From Sphingobacteriia bacterium (GTDB lineage Bacteria > Bacteroidota > Bacteroidia > Chitinophagales > Chitinophagaceae), in NCBI GenBank assembly GCA_004294465.1, contig REAV01000078.1, positions 1 through 19,856 on the forward strand: DNA of 19,856 nucleotides. The letters are read 5' to 3'. The notes under the pieces are model-generated. The model did no database searches, was not told the origin of the DNA, and saw only the letters and a program-made list of their open reading frames with translations. This document shows positions 6,483 through 15,465 of the stretch, one piece after another; position 1 is the stretch's first letter; every line of letters starts with the position of its first letter. The position numbers and the translations under genes were made by a program.

Positions 6483-8699
6483 ATGCGCGTATTATTCTTA
6501 TTGATATTCTCTATCGGCTCATTGATTGTTCATGGTCAAGAACGGAATGGCGAAAGCTTTCAAAAAGACTATCAAATTCATATTACCAAAATAAAAGAGC
6601 CCATTAAAATTGATGGAGAGCTCAATGAACCTATTTGGCAAACAGCACAAATGGTAAGTTCGTTCTGGCAAAAATATCCGGACGATAAAAATAAATCCAC
6701 CCAAAGAACCGAAGTTAGAACAGCATACGACGATAAATTTATTTATATCTCCTATACAGCTTATGATTCAGGTAAACAGTTTATCCAAAGTTTAAAAAGA
6801 GACAATGGCCATGATGGCAATGATTGTGTAGCAGTAATTCTTGACCCAATCAATACAAGAAACAATGGGTTCTTTTTTATAGTAAATGCATTCAATGCAC
6901 AAAGCGAAGATCAACTGGTAAGTTCAGATGATGGGTTGAGTTTTAGTTGGGATCAAACCTGGTATTCAGCCACTAAAAGATACAAAGACCGATGGACTGC
7001 AGAAATTGCCATCCCCTTTAAGTCTATTCGCTATCAGGCAGATAAAAAAGTATGGGGAATTAATTTTTTACGGGTAGATACAAAATCGAATGAATATGAT
7101 GTATGGACCAACCTGCCAGTCAATTTCCCTTCTTATGACCTGGGTTATACTGGTTCACTGATTTGGGATGAAAATCCACCAAAGCCAGGCACAAACGGTG
7201 TTTTAGTGCCCTTTGTTACTTCAGAAGTTGATCAAAATAATATTACTAAGGACCCTTTGAACCTAAGTGCAAATGCGGGCTTTGACGCAAAATTTGGACT
7301 CACTCCTTCACTCAATTTAGACTTAACGGTTAACCCCGATTTTTCACAAATTGAAGTAGATCAACAAGTAACCAACCTCTCTCGTTTCAATATTTTCTTT
7401 CCTGAAAGAAGAACTTTCTTTTTAGAGAATGCGGATTTATTTGCAGGCTATGGGATTGAACCAATTCGGCCATTTTACTCCAGAAGAATTGGGCTAGATC
7501 CTATTGGAAATAGGATCCCGATTTTATTTGGAGCTAGAATTACCGGAAATCTGGCAAAGAAAACGCGTATTGGATTTATGAATATGCAAACAGGGAGAAA
7601 AGATGATTTTGCGCCAGAAAATAATACAGCCATTTCTATTGATCAGCGCATACTAAAACGCTCTGTTTTAAAAGGATACTTTTTAAACAAGCAAAGTTTC
7701 ATGACCGATGCAGAAAAAAAAGCAAACCCCTTGAATGAATATGGTAGAAATGCCGGACTAGAATTTCAATATTCCGACCTTGCAGGCAAATGGAGTGGCT
7801 GGGCAACTTATCATCATGCAATGAAACCTACCATCAGCAAAGAAAACCAGTATTATAGTGGCGGTTTTGGTTACAATGGCAGAAATTTTGGGTTGGTTCA
7901 AGATTTCACCCATGTTGGTACCAATTATTACGCAGATATGGGTTTTATTGAGCGTATAGAAAACTATGATGCAATCAGGGATACCATTATTCGAGTTGGG
8001 TATAAACAATCCTATACCGAATTAAAATATAGGGTTATTCCAACTAAAGGAAAAATAATTGGCTATAATTATAGTTTAGAAAATTTCATTGTATTTAATC
8101 CAGACAATAGTTTCAATGAGCGAAATACAAGTGCTTCCTTCAATATGCAATTTCGTTCAACGGAAAATCTAAACATTGAAGTCAATAATTCAGAACTTCA
8201 ATTGAATTTTCCAATTTCATTTACAGGAGCTACTCCACTTCCAATTGGTCATTATTTATACTCAGATGTTGGAATCAGGTATCGTTCAGATTTTAGGAAA
8301 AATTTGGGCTTTTCTTTGAATGGTAGTTACGGTCAATTTTACAATGGAATGAGAACTAATCTAAGAGCTGGTATTTTCATTAGAAAATTACCCCATGTAA
8401 ACCTCAATTTCAATGTGGAATACAATAATATTATTTTCCCTGAGCCTTATGGATCAGCAACCCTATTCTTAATTACTCAACGAACTGAAATAAATTTTAC
8501 CACCAATCTTTTTTGGACCACTTTCTTTCAATATAATACGCAAAGAAATAATTTCAATATCAATAGTCGATTGCAATATCGTTTTAAGCCAATGAGCGAC
8601 TTATTTGTAGTATATACCGATAATTATTTTACAGATCCTTTGTTTAAAAGCAAAAACAGGGCCATTGTACTTAAACTCAATTATTGGCTCAATCTATAG
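6483..8699 (+). CDS. DUF5916 outer-membrane protein with CBM9-like N-terminus
   Basis: A 738-residue protein with a signal peptide (residues 1 to about 18, MRVLFLLIFSIGSLIVHG). A carbohydrate-binding family 9-like domain follows (about 35-210, with the typical IKIDGELNEPIWQTA opening and an FRAE-like YRDRWTAEIAIPFKSIRY). From about 240 to the end lies a DUF5916 region rich in alternating aromatic strands, ending in aromatic LNYWLNL, consistent with an outer-membrane beta barrel. The INPDFSQIEVDQQVTNL and FPERRTFFLENADLF stretches are characteristic of DUF5916 proteins. Function in the family is unknown; binding or passage of an organic ligand is only a guess. It is monocistronic, between trmD and a convergent gene. 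The ATG at 6483 gives a complete signal peptide. Confidence 0.87.
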   Translation: MRVLFLLIFSIGSLIVHGQERNGESFQKDYQIHITKIKEPIKIDGELNEPIWQTAQMVSSFWQKYPDDKNKSTQRTEVRTAYDDKFIYISYTAYDSGKQFIQSLKRDNGHDGNDCVAVILDPINTRNNGFFFIVNAFNAQSEDQLVSSDDGLSFSWDQTWYSATKRYKDRWTAEIAIPFKSIRYQADKKVWGINFLRVDTKSNEYDVWTNLPVNFPSYDLGYTGSLIWDENPPKPGTNGVLVPFVTSEVDQNNITKDPLNLSANAGFDAKFGLTPSLNLDLTVNPDFSQIEVDQQVTNLSRFNIFFPERRTFFLENADLFAGYGIEPIRPFYSRRIGLDPIGNRIPILFGARITGNLAKKTRIGFMNMQTGRKDDFAPENNTAISIDQRILKRSVLKGYFLNKQSFMTDAEKKANPLNEYGRNAGLEFQYSDLAGKWSGWATYHHAMKPTISKENQYYSGGFGYNGRNFGLVQDFTHVGTNYYADMGFIERIENYDAIRDTIIRVGYKQSYTELKYRVIPTKGKIIGYNYSLENFIVFNPDNSFNERNTSASFNMQFRSTENLNIEVNNSELQLNFPISFTGATPLPIGHYLYSDVGIRYRSDFRKNLGFSLNGSYGQFYNGMRTNLRAGIFIRKLPHVNLNFNVEYNNIIFPEPYGSATLFLITQRTEINFTTNLFWTTFFQYNTQRNNFNINSRLQYRFKPMSDLFVVYTDNYFTDPLFKSKNRAIVLKLNYWLNL

Positions 8700-8710
8700 A
8701 TGAAAAAAAA

Positions 8711-8745
8711 CTGGGCCAACATGAAATGATTTCAGGTTGACCCAG
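8711..8745 (-). terminator. Strong nested hairpin, rho-independent terminator for the minus-strand BNR gene
   Basis: CTGGGCCAAC (8711-8720) pairs with GTTGACCCAG (8736-8745) at nine of ten positions. Inside it, TGAAA and TTTCA form a further 5-bp stem around a 3-base loop. On the minus strand the hairpin is followed at once by eight U residues (the A run at 8703-8710), the classic intrinsic terminator form, 20 bp after the end of the BNR gene. On the plus strand the same hairpin follows the DUF5916 stop by 11 bp but lacks a U tract, so it may act weakly in that direction. Confidence 0.85.
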
Positions 8746-8765
8746 CACTTAAACTGATTTACAAT

Positions 8766-11700
8766 TTATTTGATTCCTATCACTGGAACCTGCTTCTCAT
8801 TAATCATTTTATTGTATTGCTTCAGATCATTGTCTAGTATGGTTTTTAGCTTAGCTAACTGCAAATCAGCCTGACCACTCAAATCGGCAAATGTTTCTCT
8901 TACCTGTTTGCTTGGCGGTGCATAACCACTAGAAGCTACATTGTATAATCCAGCAATCTTATCGTTTAAGCGAATTGGGAAATTCAACACATCTTGTCCG
9001 CTCTTCGATTTGGTTTGATACAAAGCCTCTTCAATTTTAGTGAGTTGCTTATTGATGCTATCACCCATTTGCTTGATCTCTTTATTGGCCTTGGTATCTA
9101 TTCTACCATTCAAGTCATTGATCTGTGTGCGAACTGTTCTGATATTTTTAATACCAATTTGAATCTCACTAAATTTATCGCGCACCTGTAATAAAAATCC
9201 AACCTGAGCATCATAATCAGCTTCCGTCATTTTATAAACAGGGTCTGCTTTTATTACAAACGGAACATCAACCGAATCTGAATTGTATTTTATTCTTGCA
9301 CTGTATTTTCCAGGTGCAGCTTTAGCTGATCCAATGGCACCATTCCATAAAATCATTCCATCTGCTCTTTCTGCTGGTGGATAATTCATATCCCAAGCAA
9401 ACTGATTCATGCCTTCAGAATAATCCAATTTATCGGTAGGTTCTTTGGCCGATTTACTAAAAGTTTTAATAGCCTTACCATTCTTATCCATAATGGTAAT
9501 GGAATGCTTTGAACTATCTGTTGTGCCTTTTAAATAATAATTGATTACTGTACCAGTTGGCGGATTGGCGCCAATATTGGGTTCTGTTCCACCAGCACCT
9601 CTTCTTCTTCTGCCACCACCTTCTGTACGATAAGCATCATTAATAGGGAAAACATGTAAATTTTTTGAAAGAATTGAATTGCTTTTTTGTTGAACAATGG
9701 TTAAATCATCAATTACCCAAAATGCACGACCCTGAGTAGCAACAATTAAATCATTGTCTTTTAAAGCAATATCTGTTATTGGAACAACGGGCAAATTCAA
9801 TTGAAATGATTTCCAATTAGCGCCATCATCATAACTAATATACATGCCAAACTCAGTACCAGCATACAATAAACCAGCTACTTTTCTATCTGCCCTGATT
9901 GCACGCGTAAAATGCATATTGTTTATTCCATTGGTGATCTTGGTCCATGTTTTACCATAGTCTGATGTCTTGAATAAATAAGGTGTATAATCATCAGACT
10001 TATATTTTGTTCCAGCAAAATAGGCGGTACCTTTTTTAAATGGATCTGTTTCTACACAATTCCACATCATCCATTTTCCAGCTTCTGGAGGTGTTACATT
10101 TTCCCAATTCTTTCCCCCGTCTTTACTTACATGGATCAACCCATCATCACTTCCTGTCCATAATAAATCTTTTTCCAAAGCAGATTCTGTTGCTGCAAAA
10201 ATGGTACAATAATATTCTACTGAAGTGTTGTCTTGTGTAATGGGCCCACCACTGGATGCTTGCTTTGATTTATCGTTGGTAGTTAAATCGGGGCTGATTT
10301 TTTCCCAGCTGGCACCTTCGTTTTCAGTTGCAAATAAATGGTTTCCTCCAGTGTATAATTTCTTTGGATTATGTGGTGAAAAGAAAATAGGAAAATTCCA
10401 CTGGAATCTATATTTCTGAACGTCTACCCCTGCTCCCATTGGATTATCCGGCCATACATCAATGGCGCGATTCTCCCCTGTTTTATGATCAAGCCTTGCT
10501 AAATAACCTCCATAGTTTCCACCATAAACTATATCTGGGTTCAGTGGATCTGCAACCACATGACCGCTTTCCGATCCTGCAGTTACTTCCCAATCTCTTT
10601 CAGTAATTCCAGCTCCCGATGTTCTGCTTTTTATTCTAACTGTAGAATTATCTTGTTGAGCACCTAAAATTTTATATGGAACTGAATTATCTGTGGTAAC
10701 TCTATAAAATTGAGCAGTAGGCTGATTCATCATCGTACTCCAATTATCACCACCATCAAAACTTACTTGCGCACCTCCATCATCAGCTACAATCATTCGA
10801 TTGCCATTCTCAGGATCAATCCATAAATCGTGGTGATCTCCATGTGGCGTATTGATACCTTGGAAAGTTCTACCTCCATCTTTACTGCGCATGAAATTTA
10901 CATTGGGACAATAAACCTGGTTTTCATTTTTAGGATCAACAAAAACTTTGCTATAATACCAGGCACGTTGACGAATATTATTATCATTTGAGGTTAAGCT
11001 CCAAGTTTCTCCACTGTCATCGCTTTTATATAGTCCACCATCTTTGTTTTCGATAATGGCATAAATTTTTTCTGGATTAGAAGGAGCTACTGCAACACCT
11101 ACAATTCCCCAAACACCTTTAGGCAAACCTTTGTTAGCAGAAATGGGCTTCCATGTTTCTCCTCCATCAATGCTTTTATATAAACCAGATCCTTCACCGC
11201 CACTTTCCATATTATAAGGAGAACGTTTTACTCTCCACATTCCAGCATAAAAAATTTCCGGATTGCCTGGCTCCATTACTAAATCGGATGCCCCCGTTTG
11301 ATCATTAACATACAAAGTTTTTTTCCAGGTTTTACCTCCATCGGTGGTTTTAAAAACACCACGCTCCTCGTTAGGTCCAAATAAATGGCCCATCACTGCA
11401 ACCCATAGTGTATTAGGGTCACGTGGATGAATCACTATTCTAATAATATGTCGGCCTTCTTTTAATCCGAGATTTTTCCAAGTCCTTCCTGCATCATCAC
11501 TGCGCCAGATGCCGCCCAAACCTTCTGCCACATTGCCTCGCATGGAGTTTTCACCTTCCCCTACATAGACAATATTGTCATCGCTTGGAGCAACTGAAAC
11601 AGCGCCGATAGTGCCTCCAAAATATTTATCAGTGATATTTTTCCAATTACTTCCACCATCAGTGGATTTCCAAACACCGCCTCCGGTAGCACCAAAATAG

Positions 11701-11912
11701 AAAGTGGTTTTGTTTTTATAACTGCCTGTTGCTGCAGCACTTCTTCCACCTCTATACGGGCCAATGGAACGATACTTAACATTGGATAATAAAGCAGCAT
11801 CGGAATTATCTTCCTTTACAACAACTGGTGTAGTTTTGGCTTTGTCTTTTTTTTGCGCAAAGGCAAAGAGGGTTGCTGCTGTGAAAGCAAGCAACATGGT
11901 GATTTTTCTCAT
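8766..11912 (-). CDS. Secreted BNR/VPS10-sortilin-like repeat protein
   Basis: A 1048-residue exported protein. The signal peptide is MRKITMLLAFTAATLFAFAQ. Eleven Asp-box (BNR) motifs of the form S/T-x-D-x-G-x-x-W/F follow (for example STDGGSNW, SDDAGRTW, TTDGGKTW, SYDDGANW) from near the N-terminus to about residue 700, indicating one or two seven- to ten-bladed beta propellers as in VPS10/sortilin and sialidase-like folds. A glycine/arginine stretch (GGGRRRRGAGG) separates the propellers from a C-terminal beta-sandwich-like part and a helical, coiled-coil-prone segment (FSEIQIGIKNIRTVRTQI...). No T9SS C-terminal sorting domain is evident, so it is probably periplasmic or surface-bound by other means. 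Such proteins are annotated as glycosyl hydrolases in databases, but I see no catalytic set. An in-frame TTG four codons upstream is less likely than the ATG at 11912, because the ATG begins the signal peptide. Confidence 0.85.
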   Translation of the reverse strand: MRKITMLLAFTAATLFAFAQKKDKAKTTPVVVKEDNSDAALLSNVKYRSIGPYRGGRSAAATGSYKNKTTFYFGATGGGVWKSTDGGSNWKNITDKYFGGTIGAVSVAPSDDNIVYVGEGENSMRGNVAEGLGGIWRSDDAGRTWKNLGLKEGRHIIRIVIHPRDPNTLWVAVMGHLFGPNEERGVFKTTDGGKTWKKTLYVNDQTGASDLVMEPGNPEIFYAGMWRVKRSPYNMESGGEGSGLYKSIDGGETWKPISANKGLPKGVWGIVGVAVAPSNPEKIYAIIENKDGGLYKSDDSGETWSLTSNDNNIRQRAWYYSKVFVDPKNENQVYCPNVNFMRSKDGGRTFQGINTPHGDHHDLWIDPENGNRMIVADDGGAQVSFDGGDNWSTMMNQPTAQFYRVTTDNSVPYKILGAQQDNSTVRIKSRTSGAGITERDWEVTAGSESGHVVADPLNPDIVYGGNYGGYLARLDHKTGENRAIDVWPDNPMGAGVDVQKYRFQWNFPIFFSPHNPKKLYTGGNHLFATENEGASWEKISPDLTTNDKSKQASSGGPITQDNTSVEYYCTIFAATESALEKDLLWTGSDDGLIHVSKDGGKNWENVTPPEAGKWMMWNCVETDPFKKGTAYFAGTKYKSDDYTPYLFKTSDYGKTWTKITNGINNMHFTRAIRADRKVAGLLYAGTEFGMYISYDDGANWKSFQLNLPVVPITDIALKDNDLIVATQGRAFWVIDDLTIVQQKSNSILSKNLHVFPINDAYRTEGGGRRRRGAGGTEPNIGANPPTGTVINYYLKGTTDSSKHSITIMDKNGKAIKTFSKSAKEPTDKLDYSEGMNQFAWDMNYPPAERADGMILWNGAIGSAKAAPGKYSARIKYNSDSVDVPFVIKADPVYKMTEADYDAQVGFLLQVRDKFSEIQIGIKNIRTVRTQINDLNGRIDTKANKEIKQMGDSINKQLTKIEEALYQTKSKSGQDVLNFPIRLNDKIAGLYNVASSGYAPPSKQVRETFADLSGQADLQLAKLKTILDNDLKQYNKMINEKQVPVIGIK

Positions 11913-11979
11913 GGTAGCATTCAATTAGAGGAGTAATTTACTCAATCTAATGAATTCCTCAAAATAGAAATTGAATGAT

Positions 11980-12831
11980 CTATTTTACTATGTACCACTT
12001 ATTCTCTATCCCTTCATTGATTTTAATGGTGCTATTTTCAATTTGTGTTTCAACAGGACCTAAACTGATGGTATATTTTGAAGGGTACTGAATACCATTC
12101 ACCGATTGATATTCTTTATAGAAAACTTCTGCCTTTGCATTTTTTCCCATCCCATTACCAAACATTTTCATCATTGCTCCAAAACCGGTGAGATTGGCAG
12201 CCATTTCGCCAGTTGCTTCAACTTTGTTGACCAAGCCGGTATTGTTGTCGAAATAATAGATAAGTACCTGACCTGTTTTAAGCGTGAGCTTTACTTTTGT
12301 GCTGAGTACTTTATTCACTTTTTCTGTTCCTAGAATTTCTGCTGAATGTCCTTTAGCTGTATGGTTTACTAATTCTGAAAAAGCACCAGCGCAATCCAAT
12401 TCGTATTGCTGAGCGGCTACTTCTCCTGCATCCATTTTGGTTATACTGGATTGTGTACCTGGAATATCGCCAAAACCACGAATAGAAGGAATGAAAATAT
12501 AGCCTGCAGTATCTGTTACCAATGTATAAGTATCTCCCATTCCCATAATGCCGCCCAATTGTCTGCGAAATAATTTTCCTTGCTCTTTTACAATCGTGAT
12601 TGGCAATTCAATCAATTGGCCCATAACGCCCATTTTCATGGTGCCGAAAACTTCTAATTGTTTGACGGCTTGTAACTTTTCTTTTCCGCCTGCCGCTGTT
12701 TCGTATTTGGCTAAAATATCAGCTGCAGTTTGAGCTTGAACAAAATTGAATGCACTTGCACCAATCAAAATCAGTAAAGCAAAAATGATTCTTCTGTTGG
12801 TTTTAGATATAATACTGAAACGTTTAAACAT
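11980..12831 (-). CDS. Secreted LolA/LolB-like (outer-membrane lipoprotein-sorting fold) protein
   Basis: A 283-residue exported protein with a signal peptide (basic MFKRFSIISKTNRR, then a hydrophobic core, cleavage near VQA at about 33). The mature start (TAADILAKYETAAGGKEKLQ) and the alternating strands with a late KVEATGEM and IQYPSKYTISLGPVE recall periplasmic LolA/LolB-fold proteins of the lipoprotein-sorting group. This is a fold-level resemblance, not a proven role; actual lipoprotein transport is not shown. I start it at the ATG at 12831; an upstream ATG at 12852 would add MYIKIAI before the basic region. It lies 67 bp upstream of the BNR protein on the same strand, and both are exported, so they may share a transcript. 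Confidence 0.62.
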   Translation of the reverse strand: MFKRFSIISKTNRRIIFALLILIGASAFNFVQAQTAADILAKYETAAGGKEKLQAVKQLEVFGTMKMGVMGQLIELPITIVKEQGKLFRRQLGGIMGMGDTYTLVTDTAGYIFIPSIRGFGDIPGTQSSITKMDAGEVAAQQYELDCAGAFSELVNHTAKGHSAEILGTEKVNKVLSTKVKLTLKTGQVLIYYFDNNTGLVNKVEATGEMAANLTGFGAMMKMFGNGMGKNAKAEVFYKEYQSVNGIQYPSKYTISLGPVETQIENSTIKINEGIENKWYIVK

Positions 12832-12892
12832 AATTGCTATTTTTATGTACAATATTACTTGATTAGTACTTAAGTTGAAGCAAATCCAGCTA

Positions 12893-12909
12893 TTCTTTTG
12901 TTAAAAGAA
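12893..12909. repeat. 7-bp AT-rich inverted repeat in the divergent spacer
   Basis: TTCTTTT, loop GTT, AAAAGAA: a perfect 7-bp stem midway between the divergent starts at 12831 and 12945. It could be an operator half-site pair or chance in AT-rich DNA; nothing else in the spacer clearly fits a promoter. Confidence 0.35.
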
Positions 12910-12944
12910 AAATAGATAATACATTACTCAATATTTAAAAGTCT

Positions 12945-13262
12945 ATGAAGAAATACCTCATTTTCATATTTGTACTTTTGTCTTTTGCTTTTCAAGCACA
13001 ACCAACTAAATTTACTGTTACTCCTTCTACAACTGATAAAGAAATTGTAGAAATGGAAAAAAATATTGAAAAAACATTTTACAAAATAGTAAAAATTCAA
13101 GTAGTAAAAAGAAAAGAACAAACTAAATTAATAGAGCATTTAGTTTGCAGAGAATTTAATACAAATGGCAGAGAAGTAACTAATTGCTCTTCTGATAATT
13201 TTGGAGAACTGATCATTGAAAATGGATCTATTTCCATTTCTGATAAAAAGAATCTAAATTGA
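12945..13262 (+). CDS. Small secreted protein of unknown function
   Basis: A 105-residue protein I do not recognise. It has a clear signal peptide (MKKYLIFIFVLLSFAFQAQ, about 1-19). The mature part is lysine- and glutamate-rich, helical in the middle (TDKEIVEMEKNIEKTFYKIV), with two cysteines (in LVCREF and TNCSSDN) that could form a disulphide in the periplasm, and a short strand-like C-terminus. Codon use looks at least as AT-rich as that of its neighbours. It precedes adenine deaminase by 48 bp on the same strand, but no functional link is evident. The ATG is supported by the signal peptide placed directly after it. Confidence 0.6.
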   Translation: MKKYLIFIFVLLSFAFQAQPTKFTVTPSTTDKEIVEMEKNIEKTFYKIVKIQVVKRKEQTKLIEHLVCREFNTNGREVTNCSSDNFGELIIENGSISISDKKNLN

Positions 13263-13310
13263 TATTTTAATAATTAACTGTCTTCTTAAATAAATAAATC
13301 AACTAACATT

Positions 13311-14960
13311 TTGAACAACCATTTTACAATAAACATTCAACTGGTTGATATTTTTAAAAAATCGATTTATCCAGCAAGTGTAACTATTGCAGATGGAAAA
13401 ATTCAATCTATTCAACCCATTGAAGAAAGTGAAATAAACACAAAGGGTTATCTAATGCCAGGATTTATAGATAGTCATGTTCATATAGAAAGCAGTATGC
13501 TTATACCAAGTGAATTTGCTCGATTGGCAGTTCTACATGGCACAGTAGGCACAGTAAGTGATCCTCATGAAATAGCGAATGTGTGTGGAATGGAAGGAGT
13601 GGAATTTATGATCGCTAACGGAAAGCAAGTGCCTTTCAAATTTAATTTTGGTGCGCCTAGCTGTGTTCCAGCAACCATTTTTGAAACAGCGGGTGCAGCG
13701 CTTGATAGTAAAGACGTAACCGCCTTATTACAAAAACCCGAAGTGAAATACCTCAGCGAAATGATGAATTTTCCGGGTGTATTACACAAGGACCCTGAAG
13801 TAATGAAAAAAATCGCTGCTGCACATGCAGGAGGAAAACCAGTAGATGGTCATGCGCCGGGTTTAATGGGAGATGCTGCACAACAATATATTGAAGCTGG
13901 TATTTCTACCGATCATGAATGTTTTACCATAGAAGAAGCTTTGGACAAATTGGAGCATGGCATGAAAATTATTATTCGCGAAGGTAGTGCTGCTAAAAAT
14001 TTTGAAGCACTTGCCGATTTGATTGATGACCACCCGAATAGTGTATTGTTTTGCAGTGATGACAAACATCCTGATAGTTTAGTTGATGGTCATATCAATC
14101 ACCTATGCGCAAGAGCCATTGCAAAAGGAATGGATCTATTCAATGTATTGAAAGTTGCCTGTGTTAATCCTGTATTGCATTATAAACTAGACATTGGTTT
14201 ATTGCGTGAAGGAGATCCTGCTGATTTTATAATTGCTGAAGACTTAAAAGAATTCAAAATTCTACAAACTTATATTGATGGAGTAGCATTGCTTCATAAC
14301 GGAACATCTATTATCAAATCAGTTCAAACGAACCCAATCAATCAATTTGATTGTGAAAGCATTTCAACAGCAGAATTAGCAATACCAGAAAATGAATATC
14401 CTTCCACCAATGGTTTCATTCCAGTAATAGAAGCTTTGGATGGTCAATTAATTACTAATCGTTTGAGTGTAGCAGGAAAATTATTGAACAATCATTGGGT
14501 AACCGATACAGAGAATGATGTATTGAAAATGGTGGTGGTTAACCGATATCAAAAAGCACCTATTGCCAAATGTTTTATCAAAAATTTTGGATTTAAAAAA
14601 GGTGCTATTGCTTCTACTGTAGCCCATGATAGTCATAATATTGTTGCAATTGGAGTAGATGATATAGCATTGGCAAAAGCCATTAATTCAGTAATTGCAG
14701 CAGCAGGTGGCGTGAGTTGTGTAGATGGAAATGGCAATGACTTATTATTGCCCTTACCCGTTGCTGGATTAATGAGCGCCGAAGATGGTTATTGGGTAGC
14801 TGAAAAATACACAGCTATTGATGCCATGGCCAAATCGCTTGGATCCACACTATCAGCGCCTTTCATGACATTGAGTTTTATGGCGCTATTAGTTATTCCG
14901 CATTTAAAGTTGAGCGATAAAGGTTTGTTTGATGGAGATAAATTTGAATTCATCACCTAA
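13311..14960 (+). CDS. ade: Adenine deaminase
   Basis: A 549-residue amidohydrolase-family enzyme converting adenine to hypoxanthine and ammonia for purine salvage; the usual length is about 550-600. Metal-site motifs in order: H56 and H58 in [14 protein letters not shown]150 in [10 protein letters not shown]181 in GHAPG, H202 in STDHECF, and the [15 protein letters not shown] block (about 248-262). [22 protein letters not shown] and the C-terminal [10 protein letters not shown] and [12 protein letters not shown] blocks complete the COG1001 pattern. The start is a TTG at 13311: the first in-frame ATG (residue 49) would cut off the N-terminal beta domain. A 7-bp microsatellite follows directly after the stop. 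Uracil salvage (upp) lies 505 bp downstream beyond one opposing gene. Confidence 0.94.
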   Translation: MNNHFTINIQLVDIFKKSIYPASVTIADGKIQSIQPIEESEINTKGYLMPGFIDSHVHIESSMLIPSEFARLAVLHGTVGTVSDPHEIANVCGMEGVEFMIANGKQVPFKFNFGAPSCVPATIFETAGAALDSKDVTALLQKPEVKYLSEMMNFPGVLHKDPEVMKKIAAAHAGGKPVDGHAPGLMGDAAQQYIEAGISTDHECFTIEEALDKLEHGMKIIIREGSAAKNFEALADLIDDHPNSVLFCSDDKHPDSLVDGHINHLCARAIAKGMDLFNVLKVACVNPVLHYKLDIGLLREGDPADFIIAEDLKEFKILQTYIDGVALLHNGTSIIKSVQTNPINQFDCESISTAELAIPENEYPSTNGFIPVIEALDGQLITNRLSVAGKLLNNHWVTDTENDVLKMVVVNRYQKAPIAKCFIKNFGFKKGAIASTVAHDSHNIVAIGVDDIALAKAINSVIAAAGGVSCVDGNGNDLLLPLPVAGLMSAEDGYWVAEKYTAIDAMAKSLGSTLSAPFMTLSFMALLVIPHLKLSDKGLFDGDKFEFIT

Positions 14961-14995
14961 CTTATATCTCTTATCTTATATCTTATATCTCTTAT
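14961..14995. repeat. Heptanucleotide microsatellite, five 7-bp units
   Basis: Five contiguous 7-bp units starting right after the ade stop codon: CTTATAT, CTCTTAT, CTTATAT, CTTATAT, CTCTTAT. It fills the 31-bp gap between the convergent ade and lipoprotein genes and includes the lipoprotein stop codon (minus-strand TAA at 14992-14994). No dyad symmetry is present, so it is not an intrinsic terminator. Confidence 0.9.
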
Positions 14996-15408
14996 TCCGC
15001 TTTAGCGTCCATCACTTTCACAGCCACACTATCCGTTCCTTTGGGGGCAAAATATTTGGTTTTGAATTTGATGGTTTGCCCTGGCTTGATGGTTTCATAA
15101 ACGGTTTCATTGCCTTCATCCAGTTTAACACTGGTCTTGCTAAAAAAAGACAATTTTAATGCAATGTCTTTATAAGTAGCGATGGTGGCGTTATTGGTAA
15201 GATTAACAATTACTACCGTTTGCCCAATAATATTTTTACGATCTCGATTGTTTACTACAATAAATCGGGTTGGGTTTTTCTTTTCTTTCTCTTCCAAAGT
15301 TTCTTTTACAACTTCATATGTTTTTTTATCAAATGATTCTTCTTGCTTTTTTTCTTTGCAAGCCATAAAGCTTAGCCCAATTAGTGAGAATAACAGGTAT
15401 TTTTTCAT
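14992..15408 (-). CDS. Small putative lipoprotein
   Basis: A 138-residue protein of unknown function. The N-terminus MKKYLLFSLIGLSFMAC is a lipoprotein signal with the modified cysteine at residue 17, followed by a charged linker (KEKKQEESFDKK). The mature part has a beta-rich segment (RFIVVNNRDRKNIIGQTVVIVNLTNN...) and a later KPGQTIKFKTKYFAPKGTDSVAV strand pair, recalling a small immunoglobulin-like or transthyretin-like sandwich, though I cannot name a family. The internal ATG at 15408 is chosen, since it begins the lipoprotein signal; the frame is open to 15453 but that extension has no such sense. It lies opposite to, and between, ade and upp. Confidence 0.72.
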   Translation of the reverse strand: MKKYLLFSLIGLSFMACKEKKQEESFDKKTYEVVKETLEEKEKKNPTRFIVVNNRDRKNIIGQTVVIVNLTNNATIATYKDIALKLSFFSKTSVKLDEGNETVYETIKPGQTIKFKTKYFAPKGTDSVAVKVMDAKAE

Positions 15409-15440
15409 AATACAATTTAGCCCTTTAATAGAATATCCCC

Positions 15441-15448
15441 TAAATTCG
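15441..15448 (+). promoter_or_regulatory. Possible -7 element for upp
   Basis: TAAATTCG fits seven of eight positions of TAnnTTTG and lies 17 nt before the upp ATG, within the 57-bp divergent spacer. No -33 element is clear. Confidence 0.27.
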
Positions 15449-15465
15449 TACACTAAACTTTCACC

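Noticed and set aside
6483..12831. A multi-gene polysaccharide-utilisation or secretion system made of the DUF5916, BNR and LolA-like genes
   Set aside because: There is no SusC/SusD pair, no recognisable glycoside hydrolase and no regulator. The DUF5916 gene is convergent with the other two and separated by a terminator.
12945..13262. Toxin or antitoxin role for the 105-residue protein
   Set aside because: It has a secretion signal and no partner gene of suitable size next to it.
14961..14995. CRISPR-like or terminator reading of the CTTATAT array
   Set aside because: Units are only 7 bp without spacers, and there is no dyad symmetry, so it is a simple microsatellite.
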